This document shows, one piece after another, positions 1 to 6,362 of a stretch of 6,362 nucleotides of DNA; positions within the stretch are counted from its first letter, which is position 1; each line of letters opens with the position of its first letter. Both the position numbers and the translations under genes were made by a program. A model generated the notes under the pieces. It was not told the origin of the DNA. It saw only the letters and a program-made list of their open reading frames with translations, and did not search any database. The DNA comes from Flavobacteriales bacterium. GTDB lineage: Bacteria > Bacteroidota > Bacteroidia > Flavobacteriales_D > Crocinitomicaceae. The stretch lies in contig CANMFV010000063.1 of assembly GCA_947496835.1 (NCBI GenBank), positions 1 through 6,362 of the forward strand, in the 5' to 3' direction.

Positions 1-3000
1 ACCGTAGATTATGCTTTTAGTCGTGTTAAAATTTTAAATACTGGTATTTTAGAATCGAATACACCAATAAAAATTACGATTGAAAGCAATTCCGTTTTTG
101 GTTTTCAAGCTCGATCAATGATGGGGGGGCGTTACCAATATCGTTTGAACGAGAATTTTAAAATCGGTGCGACCTACATTCGCATGTTGGAACGTCCAGT
201 CACTCAAAAAGTAGACTTTGGTAATGAACCTTTTAAAAATAGTATGCTTGGACTAGATTTTTCACTTCGCACCAATGTCCCCATTCTAACAAAATTAGTT
301 GACCTACTCCCTGTCATTTCGACCAATCAAATGTCAACCTTATCGTTAACAGGAGAATACGCGCATTTAATTCCCGGTCAACCTAAAGCAATTAATAAAA
401 GCGGAACTTCTTACATTGACGATTTCGAGGCGAGTCAAAGTGCAATTGATTTACGTCAGTTTTCAGCTTGGAGAATGGCGTCAATTCCTCAAGGACAAAA
501 TGATTTGTTTCCAGAAGCAAGTTCAAAAAATCTTTCCTCCGGTTTTAAACGTGCAAAGGCAGCTTGGTACACAATTGACCCAGTCTTTTATCAAAGTAAT
601 TCCTTAACTCCCGAGCACATTAAACAAAATCCAAACATGTTGACAGATAGTCGCATGCGTTTGGTAAATCAAGTCGATATCTTCCCGAACCTCCAACAGC
701 AATATGGTTCAATTCAAAATATTCCATTACTTGAACTTGCTTACTATCCGGCTGAAAGAGGCATGTATAATTATGATACAACGAACACCGTTGACTCAAT
801 CGGCCGATTTATTAATCCGGAAAATCGTTGGGGTGGGATTATGCGCGGTTTATCGACAAATGATTTCGAGGTAGCGAATATCGAATTTATTCAATTTTGG
901 GTATTAGACCCATTCAACGAAGATGCTGAAAACGAAAATCCCAATACCATACATACTGGTGGAGACCTCTATTTTAATTTAGGTAATATATCCGAAGATG
1001 TACTTCCTGATTCTCGTAAGAGTTTTGAGAATGGACTTCCTTCTACACTTGATGCTCCATTAAGCGATAACATGGATACGACAGCATGGTCGCGAATTTC
1101 TACACAGCAAATTGTAGTAAACGCATTTGACAACGATCCAGAATCGAGGAAAAATCAAGATATTGGTATTGATGGGTGGAAAAACAACCAAGAAGTTACC
1201 TCTTATCAATCCTATGTGAATTGGGTTCAAAATAACACTACGCTGAATGCCGCTACAAAAGCCCGAATGATCGCCGATCCTTCTAACGATGATTATACGT
1301 ATTACCTGGATGATAATTACGATAACGCTACACTGGACATTCTTGAACGATACAAGCGTTACAATGGCATGGAGGGGAATTCACCTACCACGGAAATGTC
1401 AGACACCACAAATCAAGCAGGATACCCGACTCAAGCAAGTAATCAACCAGATAATGAAGACATTAATCAAGATAATAACTTAGGAGAAAGTGAATCGTAT
1501 TTTCAATACCGTGTGAGTATGCGACCTAATGATTTACAACAAGTTGGAAACAATTACGTCACCAATAAACAAGTATATCAGAACGGTACAAAAACAGAGA
1601 CATGGTATCAGTTTAAAGTTCCGGTTACTAATTTCGAGAAAAAGGTTAATGGCATCCAAGATTTTAGATCCATCCGTTTCATGCGCATGTTCCTTAAAAA
1701 CTTCGACGAAGAGGTTATTCTTCGTTTCGCTCGACTTGAACTTATACGTGGAGAATGGAGAAGATACAACCAAGATTTAACACAACCTGGATTAAGTGTT
1801 CAAACAGATCCGAATTTAACTACATTCAATATTGCAGCATTAAATATTGAAGAGAATGGACAGCGTCAACCGATTAATTACGTGGTTCCACCTGGAATTG
1901 TTCGTGAAATAGACCCTTCTCAAGTGTATCAGCGTCAAATGAACGAACAATCTTTGGTGCTCGAAGTATGTAACTTACAAGACGGAGATGCAAGGGCTGC
2001 CTACAGAAATGTTCAATTTGATGTCAGAACTTACAAGAAATTGAAAATGTTTGTACATGCAGAATCCGTTGTTCAAAACCAATTAAAAGACAACGAGTTG
2101 AGTATTTTCGTTCGACTCGGAACGGATTACGTAGAAAATTACTATGAATACGAATTACCAATGAAGGTAACAGATTGGGGTACTTCGAATCCGGAATCTA
2201 TTTGGCCAGAATTAAACAACATTGAAATTGTTTTTGACGATTTATTGAATCTTAAGACAGAACGAAATAAAAAAGTTGAGCAAGGTGCACCTGGAGTTAC
2301 ATACGTTAATGAATATGAGATTATTGATCCTCAAAATGCTCAAAGAAAATTAAAAGTTAAAGGAAGTCCGAACTTACAAGGGATGCGCACGATTATGATC
2401 GGTGTTCGTAATCCATTAAAAACGGATCCGGATAATATCTGGTTGCCTGATGCTGGTGATGCCGAATGCGTGAATGTTTGGGTTAACGAAATGCGTTTAA
2501 CTGATTTTGTTAGTGAGGGTGGTGATGCAGCTATTGGTCAAATGCAAGTTCAACTAGCAGACTTTGCGAATATCTCTGCTTCGGGTAATTATTCTGGAAT
2601 TAACTGGGGAAGTGTTGAAAGCCGCGTTCAAGAACGTCAACGAAATCAAAAAATCGGTTTCGACATGAATTCTACCGTTCAACTTGGTCAATTCTTCGGA
2701 AAACAAGCACGCGTTTCATTGCCATTCTTTTACGGATACTCATTAGGCGTTATCAATCCGGAATATGATCCTTTTAATCCAGACATTAAATTATCTTCCT
2801 ACGACTTAGCTACTCGAAAAGAACGCGCAAAACTCGGGCAAGACTTTACAGAACGTAGATCATTTAACTTTACAAACGTAAGAAAAGAGGCGAAAGCTGG
2901 AACAAAAGCACAGTTTTGGAGCATCTCCAATTGGTCAGCAACTTATGCATTCGCAGAAAATTTAAAACGTGATTTCAACATCACCGCAGATCGCACGAAA

Positions 3001-5289
3001 ACATGGACAGGAGCGTTGAACTACAACTATACCTTCTCCGGAAAAGCCATCGAACCATTTAAAAAATGGGAACCTGTACAAAAATCACCATGGTTAAAAT
3101 GGGTCAAAGAGCTCAACCTATTCTTGCTTCCAAAAAACATCACATTTACCAATGATTATTCTAGAATTTACAACGAACGTCAAATTAGAAACATCAATGT
3201 ACCGACATTTGAATTTGACCCAATTTACCTTAAACGATTCGATTGGAATAGAAATTACCAAATTGGATATGATTTAACAAAAAATTTAAAAACGACATTC
3301 AGTGCTACCAATAAATCCATATTTGTAGAAGGAAATAACGGTGTGGATCGCGTGACGAATCCGGAAGGATACCGCGAATTCATGGATACCATTCGTTCGC
3401 AAATCACTACGTTCGGGCGCACAATGGATTACACTCACAACTACAGCATTAGTTACAATGTTCCATTGGATAAATTCCCGATAACAAATTGGATCACAGC
3501 AAATGCGAAATATGCAGGAACATTCAATTGGCAACGAGCACCACTCGGACAAGCGCCTTTCGGAAATACCGTTCAAAACAATCGTACAGTAAATATGACC
3601 CTTCAAGGAAACTTTGTGACCCTTTATAACAAAATTCCTTATTTCAAACGTGTGCTCTCAGATGGTAAAGGAATGAAGTCCAATATTACTTCAAAAGTTG
3701 GAAACGTAGAAGAAGGTGGTGCTGCTGCTAAACCGAAAGCTGGGCCAACGAAGTTACCTGAATTCAAACCAGAGAAACCTTTGGAAGAAATGACGGCTAA
3801 AGAGTTGAAACAATACGAAAGACAGAAAAAACGATTCGATAAAAAACAACTTCGCCTGCAAGAAATTAAAGACAAGGAGAAAGAAAAGGTAAAACCAATC
3901 GGTGGATTCATTGCACGATTAATCATGAGTTTAAGAAATGTATCTGGGACTTATGCTCTGACTGATGGGACAATGTTACCGGGATATAATGAGGAAACGA
4001 GCATGCTAGGAATGAACGGAAACAGCCTTGGAATGTCTAGCTTTGTTTTCGGAAAACAAGGGTATGATTTAGTTGGAAGAAGCAATGGTTACAATGTGAG
4101 TACACTTGCACGTGACAATAACTGGCTAGTTCAAAATGAAAACTTGAATAGACAGTTTACAACAACTCATACAGCGAATCTTCAATTGAAAGCAACACTA
4201 GAACCAATAAAAGATTTAAACATTAATTTAAATGTTAGTCGAAATTATGGTACAAATTCTGGTGAATTCTATCGTTGGAATTCAGCTTCTAATGCTTTTG
4301 AAAGCCAAAGTAAATTTGAAACAAGCACACTTACCTATTCCACTTTAACTTTGGGGACTGCGTTCATAAAAGGTGGGAAAGATTTCTCCTCTTCGGTCTT
4401 CACGACAATGCTAAATAACCGAGAACAGGTTTCTCAATTACTGGGTGCTCAAAATTCCAATTCAACCTTGCTTCCAAATGGATTTTACAGTGGCTATTCT
4501 GGTTCCCAACAAGAAGTTGTGATGGGTGCATTCTTAACAGCTTATACGAATACAAGTGTTACTAATAAATCCATTAATCCGCTCTCGAATATTCCTCTAC
4601 CAAACTGGACAATCAATTACAACGGGCTTTCGAAATTTGCCTTTGCAAAGGATCTAGTGAAATCCTTTAAATTAAACCACGGATATTCTTCATCGACAAG
4701 TGTTAATGGAATGCAAACCAATTTGAACGCAGTGTTAGATGCGAATGGACAAGCAACTGCATTGGACTTAAATAATAATTACATTTCCGGAATGCAAATA
4801 CAAAACATCACCATCTCGGAACGCTTTTCACCACTCATTGGTATGTTAGCAACTTGGAATATCTTAGGTAAAAACATTACCACCAATTTTGAATACAAGA
4901 AAGATCGTCAAACAACACTTTCCTTGAATAACAATCAAATTACAGAAGTTCTTGGGAAAGAAATTGTGGTTGGAACTGTCATTAATATCCCTAAACTGAA
5001 ACTTCCAGTGCGTACTTTAAAAGCTAGTGACTTATTGATTAATGTGAATTTCTCTTTCCGCGATAATTCCACCATTATTCGCAAAGTAGTTGAAAATACA
5101 AACCAAGCAACTGCCGGTCAAACGACGGTTAGTTTCAAAGTAGATGCGAACTACAAACTATCCGATCATTTAAGTGCGATTTTCTATTACGAACAATTCC
5201 TCAACACACCAAAAGTATTCATTAGTTATCCAACTGGGAACTTGAAGACAGGAATTACACTTCGCTTTGACTTGAACGGATTAAAATAA
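1..5289 (+). CDS. sprA: T9SS outer-membrane translocon SprA (gliding motility/cell-surface protein), 5'-truncated by window edge
   Basis: SprA forms the very large single-chain beta-barrel in the outer membrane through which the type IX secretion system exports folded cargo; in gliding flavobacteria it is needed for SprB adhesin secretion and motility. The frame is open from base 1 (TVDYAFSRVKILNTGILESN), so the ATG at 118 is internal. The 1762 visible codons compare with about 2,400 residues in Flavobacterium johnsoniae SprA, leaving roughly 600 N-terminal residues, including the signal peptide, upstream. Family landmarks, numbered from base 1, are HLIPG (122), GTSYIDDFE (135-143), GGDLYFNLGNISED (320-333), an Asn/Asp-rich stretch ending EDINQDN (486-492), and then long alternating aromatic/polar strands typical of a barrel. 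The chain ends with a strand, LKTGITLRFDLNGLK. A Lys/Glu-rich segment with no strand character lies at about 1236-1299. No frameshift or internal stop is seen. The assignment rests on recognised family motifs; the membrane topology is inferred. Confidence 0.96.
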   Translation, partial: TVDYAFSRVKILNTGILESNTPIKITIESNSVFGFQARSMMGGRYQYRLNENFKIGATYIRMLERPVTQKVDFGNEPFKNSMLGLDFSLRTNVPILTKLVDLLPVISTNQMSTLSLTGEYAHLIPGQPKAINKSGTSYIDDFEASQSAIDLRQFSAWRMASIPQGQNDLFPEASSKNLSSGFKRAKAAWYTIDPVFYQSNSLTPEHIKQNPNMLTDSRMRLVNQVDIFPNLQQQYGSIQNIPLLELAYYPAERGMYNYDTTNTVDSIGRFINPENRWGGIMRGLSTNDFEVANIEFIQFWVLDPFNEDAENENPNTIHTGGDLYFNLGNISEDVLPDSRKSFENGLPSTLDAPLSDNMDTTAWSRISTQQIVVNAFDNDPESRKNQDIGIDGWKNNQEVTSYQSYVNWVQNNTTLNAATKARMIADPSNDDYTYYLDDNYDNATLDILERYKRYNGMEGNSPTTEMSDTTNQAGYPTQASNQPDNEDINQDNNLGESESYFQYRVSMRPNDLQQVGNNYVTNKQVYQNGTKTETWYQFKVPVTNFEKKVNGIQDFRSIRFMRMFLKNFDEEVILRFARLELIRGEWRRYNQDLTQPGLSVQTDPNLTTFNIAALNIEENGQRQPINYVVPPGIVREIDPSQVYQRQMNEQSLVLEVCNLQDGDARAAYRNVQFDVRTYKKLKMFVHAESVVQNQLKDNELSIFVRLGTDYVENYYEYELPMKVTDWGTSNPESIWPELNNIEIVFDDLLNLKTERNKKVEQGAPGVTYVNEYEIIDPQNAQRKLKVKGSPNLQGMRTIMIGVRNPLKTDPDNIWLPDAGDAECVNVWVNEMRLTDFVSEGGDAAIGQMQVQLADFANISASGNYSGINWGSVESRVQERQRNQKIGFDMNSTVQLGQFFGKQARVSLPFFYGYSLGVINPEYDPFNPDIKLSSYDLATRKERAKLGQDFTERRSFNFTNVRKEAKAGTKAQFWSISNWSATYAFAENLKRDFNITADRTKTWTGALNYNYTFSGKAIEPFKKWEPVQKSPWLKWVKELNLFLLPKNITFTNDYSRIYNERQIRNINVPTFEFDPIYLKRFDWNRNYQIGYDLTKNLKTTFSATNKSIFVEGNNGVDRVTNPEGYREFMDTIRSQITTFGRTMDYTHNYSISYNVPLDKFPITNWITANAKYAGTFNWQRAPLGQAPFGNTVQNNRTVNMTLQGNFVTLYNKIPYFKRVLSDGKGMKSNITSKVGNVEEGGAAAKPKAGPTKLPEFKPEKPLEEMTAKELKQYERQKKRFDKKQLRLQEIKDKEKEKVKPIGGFIARLIMSLRNVSGTYALTDGTMLPGYNEETSMLGMNGNSLGMSSFVFGKQGYDLVGRSNGYNVSTLARDNNWLVQNENLNRQFTTTHTANLQLKATLEPIKDLNINLNVSRNYGTNSGEFYRWNSASNAFESQSKFETSTLTYSTLTLGTAFIKGGKDFSSSVFTTMLNNREQVSQLLGAQNSNSTLLPNGFYSGYSGSQQEVVMGAFLTAYTNTSVTNKSINPLSNIPLPNWTINYNGLSKFAFAKDLVKSFKLNHGYSSSTSVNGMQTNLNAVLDANGQATALDLNNNYISGMQIQNITISERFSPLIGMLATWNILGKNITTNFEYKKDRQTTLSLNNNQITEVLGKEIVVGTVINIPKLKLPVRTLKASDLLINVNFSFRDNSTIIRKVVENTNQATAGQTTVSFKVDANYKLSDHLSAIFYYEQFLNTPKVFISYPTGNLKTGITLRFDLNGLK

Positions 5290-5735
5290 TGATTACAACT
5301 ATTCGAAAAGCAGAACGTTCCGATGTTGCAGCCATATTCGCGCTTATTCAAGAACTAGCCCTTTACGAAAAAGCTCCTGAACAAGTCACGAATAATGCTG
5401 AACAATTAGCTATTGACCTATTCGACAAGCATCTCTGTGAGGCAATCGTCGCTGAAAAACAAAGCCAGGTAATTGGATTTGCACTCTATTATACCTCCTA
5501 CTCTACTTGGAAAGGAGCTTGTTTATATTTGGAAGACTTCTACGTCATTGAATCCGAACGTCAGAACGGAATTGGTCAATTGTTGTTTAATCAAGTGCTG
5601 CAAATAGCAAAAGAACGCAAGGTCCAACGCATGGACTGGCAGGTATTGGAGTGGAATGAGCCTGCTATTCGATTTTATGAAAAACAAAAAGCTATACTGG
5701 ATCCTGAATGGTTAAATGGTAGACTTTTCTTTTAA
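5289..5735 (+). CDS. GNAT family N-acetyltransferase, SSAT-like (possible polyamine/amine acetyltransferase)
   Basis: This 148-residue cytoplasmic enzyme should transfer acetyl from acetyl-CoA to a primary amine. The order of motifs follows spermidine/spermine N1-acetyltransferase: IRKAERSD near the start, IQELALYEKAPEQV (20-33), VIGFALYYTSYSTWKG (61-76), LEDFYV (81-86), the acetyl-CoA pyrophosphate loop RQNGIG (91-96, matching R/Q-x-x-G-x-G/A), and WNEPAIRFYE (122-131), whose Tyr130 aligns with the proposed catalytic tyrosine of SSAT. The usual Gly after FYxxx is Lys here (FYEKQKA). The chain is shorter than human SSAT (171 residues), ending soon after DPEWLNGRL, so the C-terminal tail is reduced. 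The start is set by the TAATG overlap with sprA; no Shine-Dalgarno is visible, which is normal in Bacteroidota, and reinitiation after sprA is likely. The fold is near certain. The substrate is not: many bacterial SSAT-like GNATs act on thialysine or other amines. Confidence 0.93.
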   Translation: MITTIRKAERSDVAAIFALIQELALYEKAPEQVTNNAEQLAIDLFDKHLCEAIVAEKQSQVIGFALYYTSYSTWKGACLYLEDFYVIESERQNGIGQLLFNQVLQIAKERKVQRMDWQVLEWNEPAIRFYEKQKAILDPEWLNGRLFF

Positions 5736-5737
5736 CG

Positions 5738-5954
5738 CAAGTTTATTTGTAAGATGTCATCTAAATAGCAGTGTCTGTAGAAATTGATATTCTATGGCAT
5801 GAAGACGGCTTCAAAAGTGACTTCCATAACTGAAACGCAAGAAATTGTTCAAGGAAGTACGATTGCCTATTTCAATGCGGATACCTTATATCAAGGAGTA
5901 TATTTTGTAAAAATTAAAGGACAAAACGGTTCGAAAAAAATCGTGATTCAATAA
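5738..5954 (+). pseudogene. Remnant of a T9SS type A C-terminal sorting domain (cargo protein tail)
   Basis: A 51-codon frame from ATG 5799 to TAA 5952-5954 ends GVYFVKIKGQNGSKKIVIQ, the classic close of the type A sorting domain that directs proteins through SprA (consensus roughly L-x-x-G-x-Y-x-V-K...KK-x-x-x). The preceding TSITETQEIVQGSTIAYF fits the middle of the domain. Upstream, in the next frame, 5768-5791 reads AVSVEIDI, the expected first strand. Dropping one base, for example C5792, fuses it to YGMKTASKV, giving the usual strand-turn-G-x-x-V pattern. Further upstream the same frame reads VYL-stop-DVI-stop-I, perhaps a decayed YPNP...D.I.I start. No cargo domain remains and the upstream frame has two stops, so this is best read as the tail of a dead gene. 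The ORF from 5799 could be translated as a small peptide, but it has no signal peptide and would not be exported. The domain assignment is strong; the pseudogene history is inference. Confidence 0.62.
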
Positions 5955-5977
5955 GATAATAAAGTATAAGTAGAAGG

Positions 5978-6005
5978 AAAGGCACATTATCATGTGTCTT
6001 TTTTT
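5978..6005 (+). terminator. Rho-independent terminator after the sprA-GNAT-relic unit
   Basis: The arms GGCACAT (5981-5987) and ATGTGTC (5992-5998) form a 7-bp stem with one G-U pair and a 4-base loop (TATC). Flanking AAA/TTT can extend the stem to 10 bp. Seven T residues run from 5999 to 6005. No other convincing terminator lies between sprA and here, so transcripts from sprA probably end at this point. Read on the minus strand, the stem is followed by only three T, so the direction is plus. Confidence 0.85.
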
Positions 6006-6016
6006 ATTTGGAATAG

Positions 6017-6127
6017 TTCTTAAACAATTTAATCCATTCATTTAGAATACGAAATATTCGTAAAAAAGGGCACTATGTTCATTTGACCCTGAAGGATATT
6101 CATTTACTGCAAATTGTACGAAACTAA
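6017..6127 (+). pseudogene. Possible fragment of a LytTR-type DNA-binding domain (tentative)
   Basis: Between stops at 6014 and 6125 lies an open stretch with no ATG start. Its second half (6059-6124) reads RKKGHYVHLTLKDIHLLQ followed by IVRN. This resembles the opening strands of LytTR domains in Bacteroidota response regulators, where a pattern like (V/I)-(K/R)-x-G-x-x-x-x-(I/V/L)-x-(L/F)-x-D-I-x-x-(I/L)-(E/Q) is usual. Nothing upstream resembles a receiver domain and the frame stops where the next strand should begin. If real it is a scrap of a decayed regulator gene. The match is short and could be chance. Apart from this and a small dyad, 6006-6140 shows no gene. Confidence 0.22.
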
Positions 6128-6140
6128 CATTCTATATTTA
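6114..6140 (+). promoter_or_regulatory. Candidate Bacteroidota-type promoter for the downstream small RNA
   Basis: TATATTTA at 6133-6140 matches seven of eight positions of the Bacteroidota -7 box TAnnTTTG, and TTG at 6114-6116 could be the -33 element. The 16-base gap is slightly below the usual 17-23. A start about five bases after the box would fall near 6145, just where the long paired segment of the putative RNA begins. The agreement in position is the main support; AT-rich boxes like this are common by chance. Confidence 0.45.
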
Positions 6141-6191
6141 TAATGAAATAAGGAGAGAAACAGGCTTCTTCTTATATGTAGAAGTTGACAG

Positions 6192-6209
6192 ACTGCTTGG
6201 AGAGGCAGT
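6192..6209 (+). other. Internal hairpin of the putative small RNA
   Basis: ACTGC (6192-6196) pairs perfectly with GCAGT (6205-6209), and T6197-G6204 adds a wobble pair around a six-base purine-rich loop TGGAGA. A G-U pair at 6191-6210 may extend it. It forms the apical part of the arm closed by 6184-6189/6246-6251. A purine-rich exposed loop is a plausible contact site for another RNA or a protein; that role is only a guess. Confidence 0.5.
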
Positions 6210-6332
6210 TTTATTTTCTAGTTTGATAAGAGTTTAATAGTTTTTGTCGACGTCCCACGGGAATATATATAAGAAGCACCTGTCCTTATTTATTCAAAAT
6301 GAACCACTCAGACTTTAATGTCTACTACTAGG

Positions 6333-6355
6333 AAGGGCTGAAAAGCCCTTTTTTT
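6333..6355 (+). terminator. Rho-independent terminator with GAAA tetraloop
   Basis: AAGGGCT (6333-6339) and AGCCCTT (6344-6350) form a perfect 7-bp stem capped by GAAA, a stable GNRA tetraloop. Seven T residues cover 6349-6355. There is no protein gene upstream for about 400 bases, so it most likely ends the putative small RNA that begins near 6145. On the minus strand the stem is not followed by a T tract. Confidence 0.88.
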
Positions 6356-6362
6356 ATTGTAT

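Larger units (their letters stand above)
6142..6355 (+). ncRNA. Putative structured small RNA (possibly 6S-like), with its own terminator
   Basis: The two ends pair over a long, interrupted helix: 6142-6144 with 6292-6294, G6145 bulged, 6146-6154 with 6283-6291 (nine Watson-Crick pairs), 6161-6164 with 6279-6282 after a GAGAAA bulge, and 6168-6180 with 6264-6276 (13 pairs, one G-U). Inside, GTTGAC (6184-6189) pairs with GTCGAC (6246-6251), a hairpin forms at 6192-6209 (ACTGC/GCAGT), and a small hairpin TCC-CACG-GGA sits at 6253-6262 on the 3' side only. A promoter-like box ends at 6140 and a terminator lies at 6333-6355. No reading frame of note crosses it. A long closing stem, an asymmetric central loop with a short 3'-side hairpin, and a distal arm recall 6S RNA, the RNA polymerase-binding regulator. 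However, the 5' side of the loop is only three bases here, and I recognise no diagnostic sequence. It lacks the SRP RNA tetraloop region and the conserved blocks of RNase P RNA. The mature 3' end may be near 6294 or at the terminator. Confidence 0.55.

Noticed and set aside
118..120. ATG at 118 as the real start of the large gene
   Set aside because: The same frame continues upstream to base 1 with typical SprA sequence, so the start lies outside the window.
416..1780. Short plus-strand frames of 63-83 codons within sprA
   Set aside because: They lie in an alternative frame of a continuous, recognisable SprA sequence and have no domain or start signals.
3286..3606. A 106-codon open frame on the minus strand inside sprA
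   Set aside because: It lies wholly inside well-matched sprA coding sequence and its Cys/Arg/Ile-rich translation resembles no family; it is a codon-usage shadow.
3639..3926. A 95-codon open frame on the minus strand opposite the charged SprA segment
   Set aside because: Its Ser/Leu/Phe-rich product is the expected antisense of Lys/Glu-rich codons (AAA, GAA); it has no independent support.
6142..6294. The long inverted repeat as a miniature transposable element
   Set aside because: The flanks show no target-site duplication, the arms are interrupted by unequal bulges as in an RNA rather than transposon ends, and the promoter and terminator placement fits an RNA gene better. A search for further copies in the genome would settle it.
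6142..6355. Retron non-coding RNA
   Set aside because: Paired ends invite the idea, but there is no reverse transcriptase gene in the window and no long msd-type hairpin.
6142..6355. SRP RNA, RNase P RNA, tmRNA or tRNA
   Set aside because: None of the conserved blocks of these RNAs is visible, and there is no cloverleaf or CCA-ended acceptor stem.
1..6362. CRISPR array, insertion sequence or defence system
   Set aside because: No regularly spaced direct repeats, transposase, nuclease or toxin-like gene was seen on either strand.

Overview
This window comes from an AT-rich genome of the phylum Bacteroidota, most likely a member of the Flavobacteriales. The evidence is the gene that fills five sixths of it: sprA, which encodes the giant outer-membrane translocon of the type IX secretion system (T9SS) and is confined to this phylum. 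Two further signs fit: a remnant of a T9SS type A C-terminal sorting domain, and a -7 promoter box of the TAnnTTTG type. Genus cannot be set from this sequence.

Layout. (1) Positions 1-5289 (+): the C-terminal 1762 codons of sprA. The frame is open from the first base, so the gene begins upstream of the window. (2) Positions 5289-5735 (+): a 148-residue GNAT acetyltransferase of the spermidine/spermine (SSAT-like) type. Its ATG overlaps the sprA stop in TAATG, so the two genes are probably co-transcribed and translationally coupled. (3) About 5738-5954 (+): a decayed end of a T9SS cargo gene. A 51-codon ATG frame encodes the last part of a type A sorting domain, and removing one base at 5792 joins it to more of the same domain in another frame. 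(4) Positions 5978-6005: a Rho-independent terminator that closes this unit. (5) Positions 6006-6140: no intact gene, a possible scrap of a LytTR-type DNA-binding domain and a short dyad. (6) Positions 6142-6355: the most interesting part. The 5' segment (6142-6180) pairs with a distal segment (6264-6294) in a long interrupted helix that encloses further hairpins. A promoter-like box ends about 5 bases before it and a strong terminator follows. This looks like a gene for a structured small RNA, with a 6S-like architecture as the leading but unproven idea.

How they work together: SprA is the pore through which proteins carrying C-terminal sorting domains leave the cell, and the relic at 5738-5954 carries that kind of signal. 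The GNAT enzyme has no obvious link to secretion and probably only shares the transcript. The putative small RNA is a separate transcription unit.
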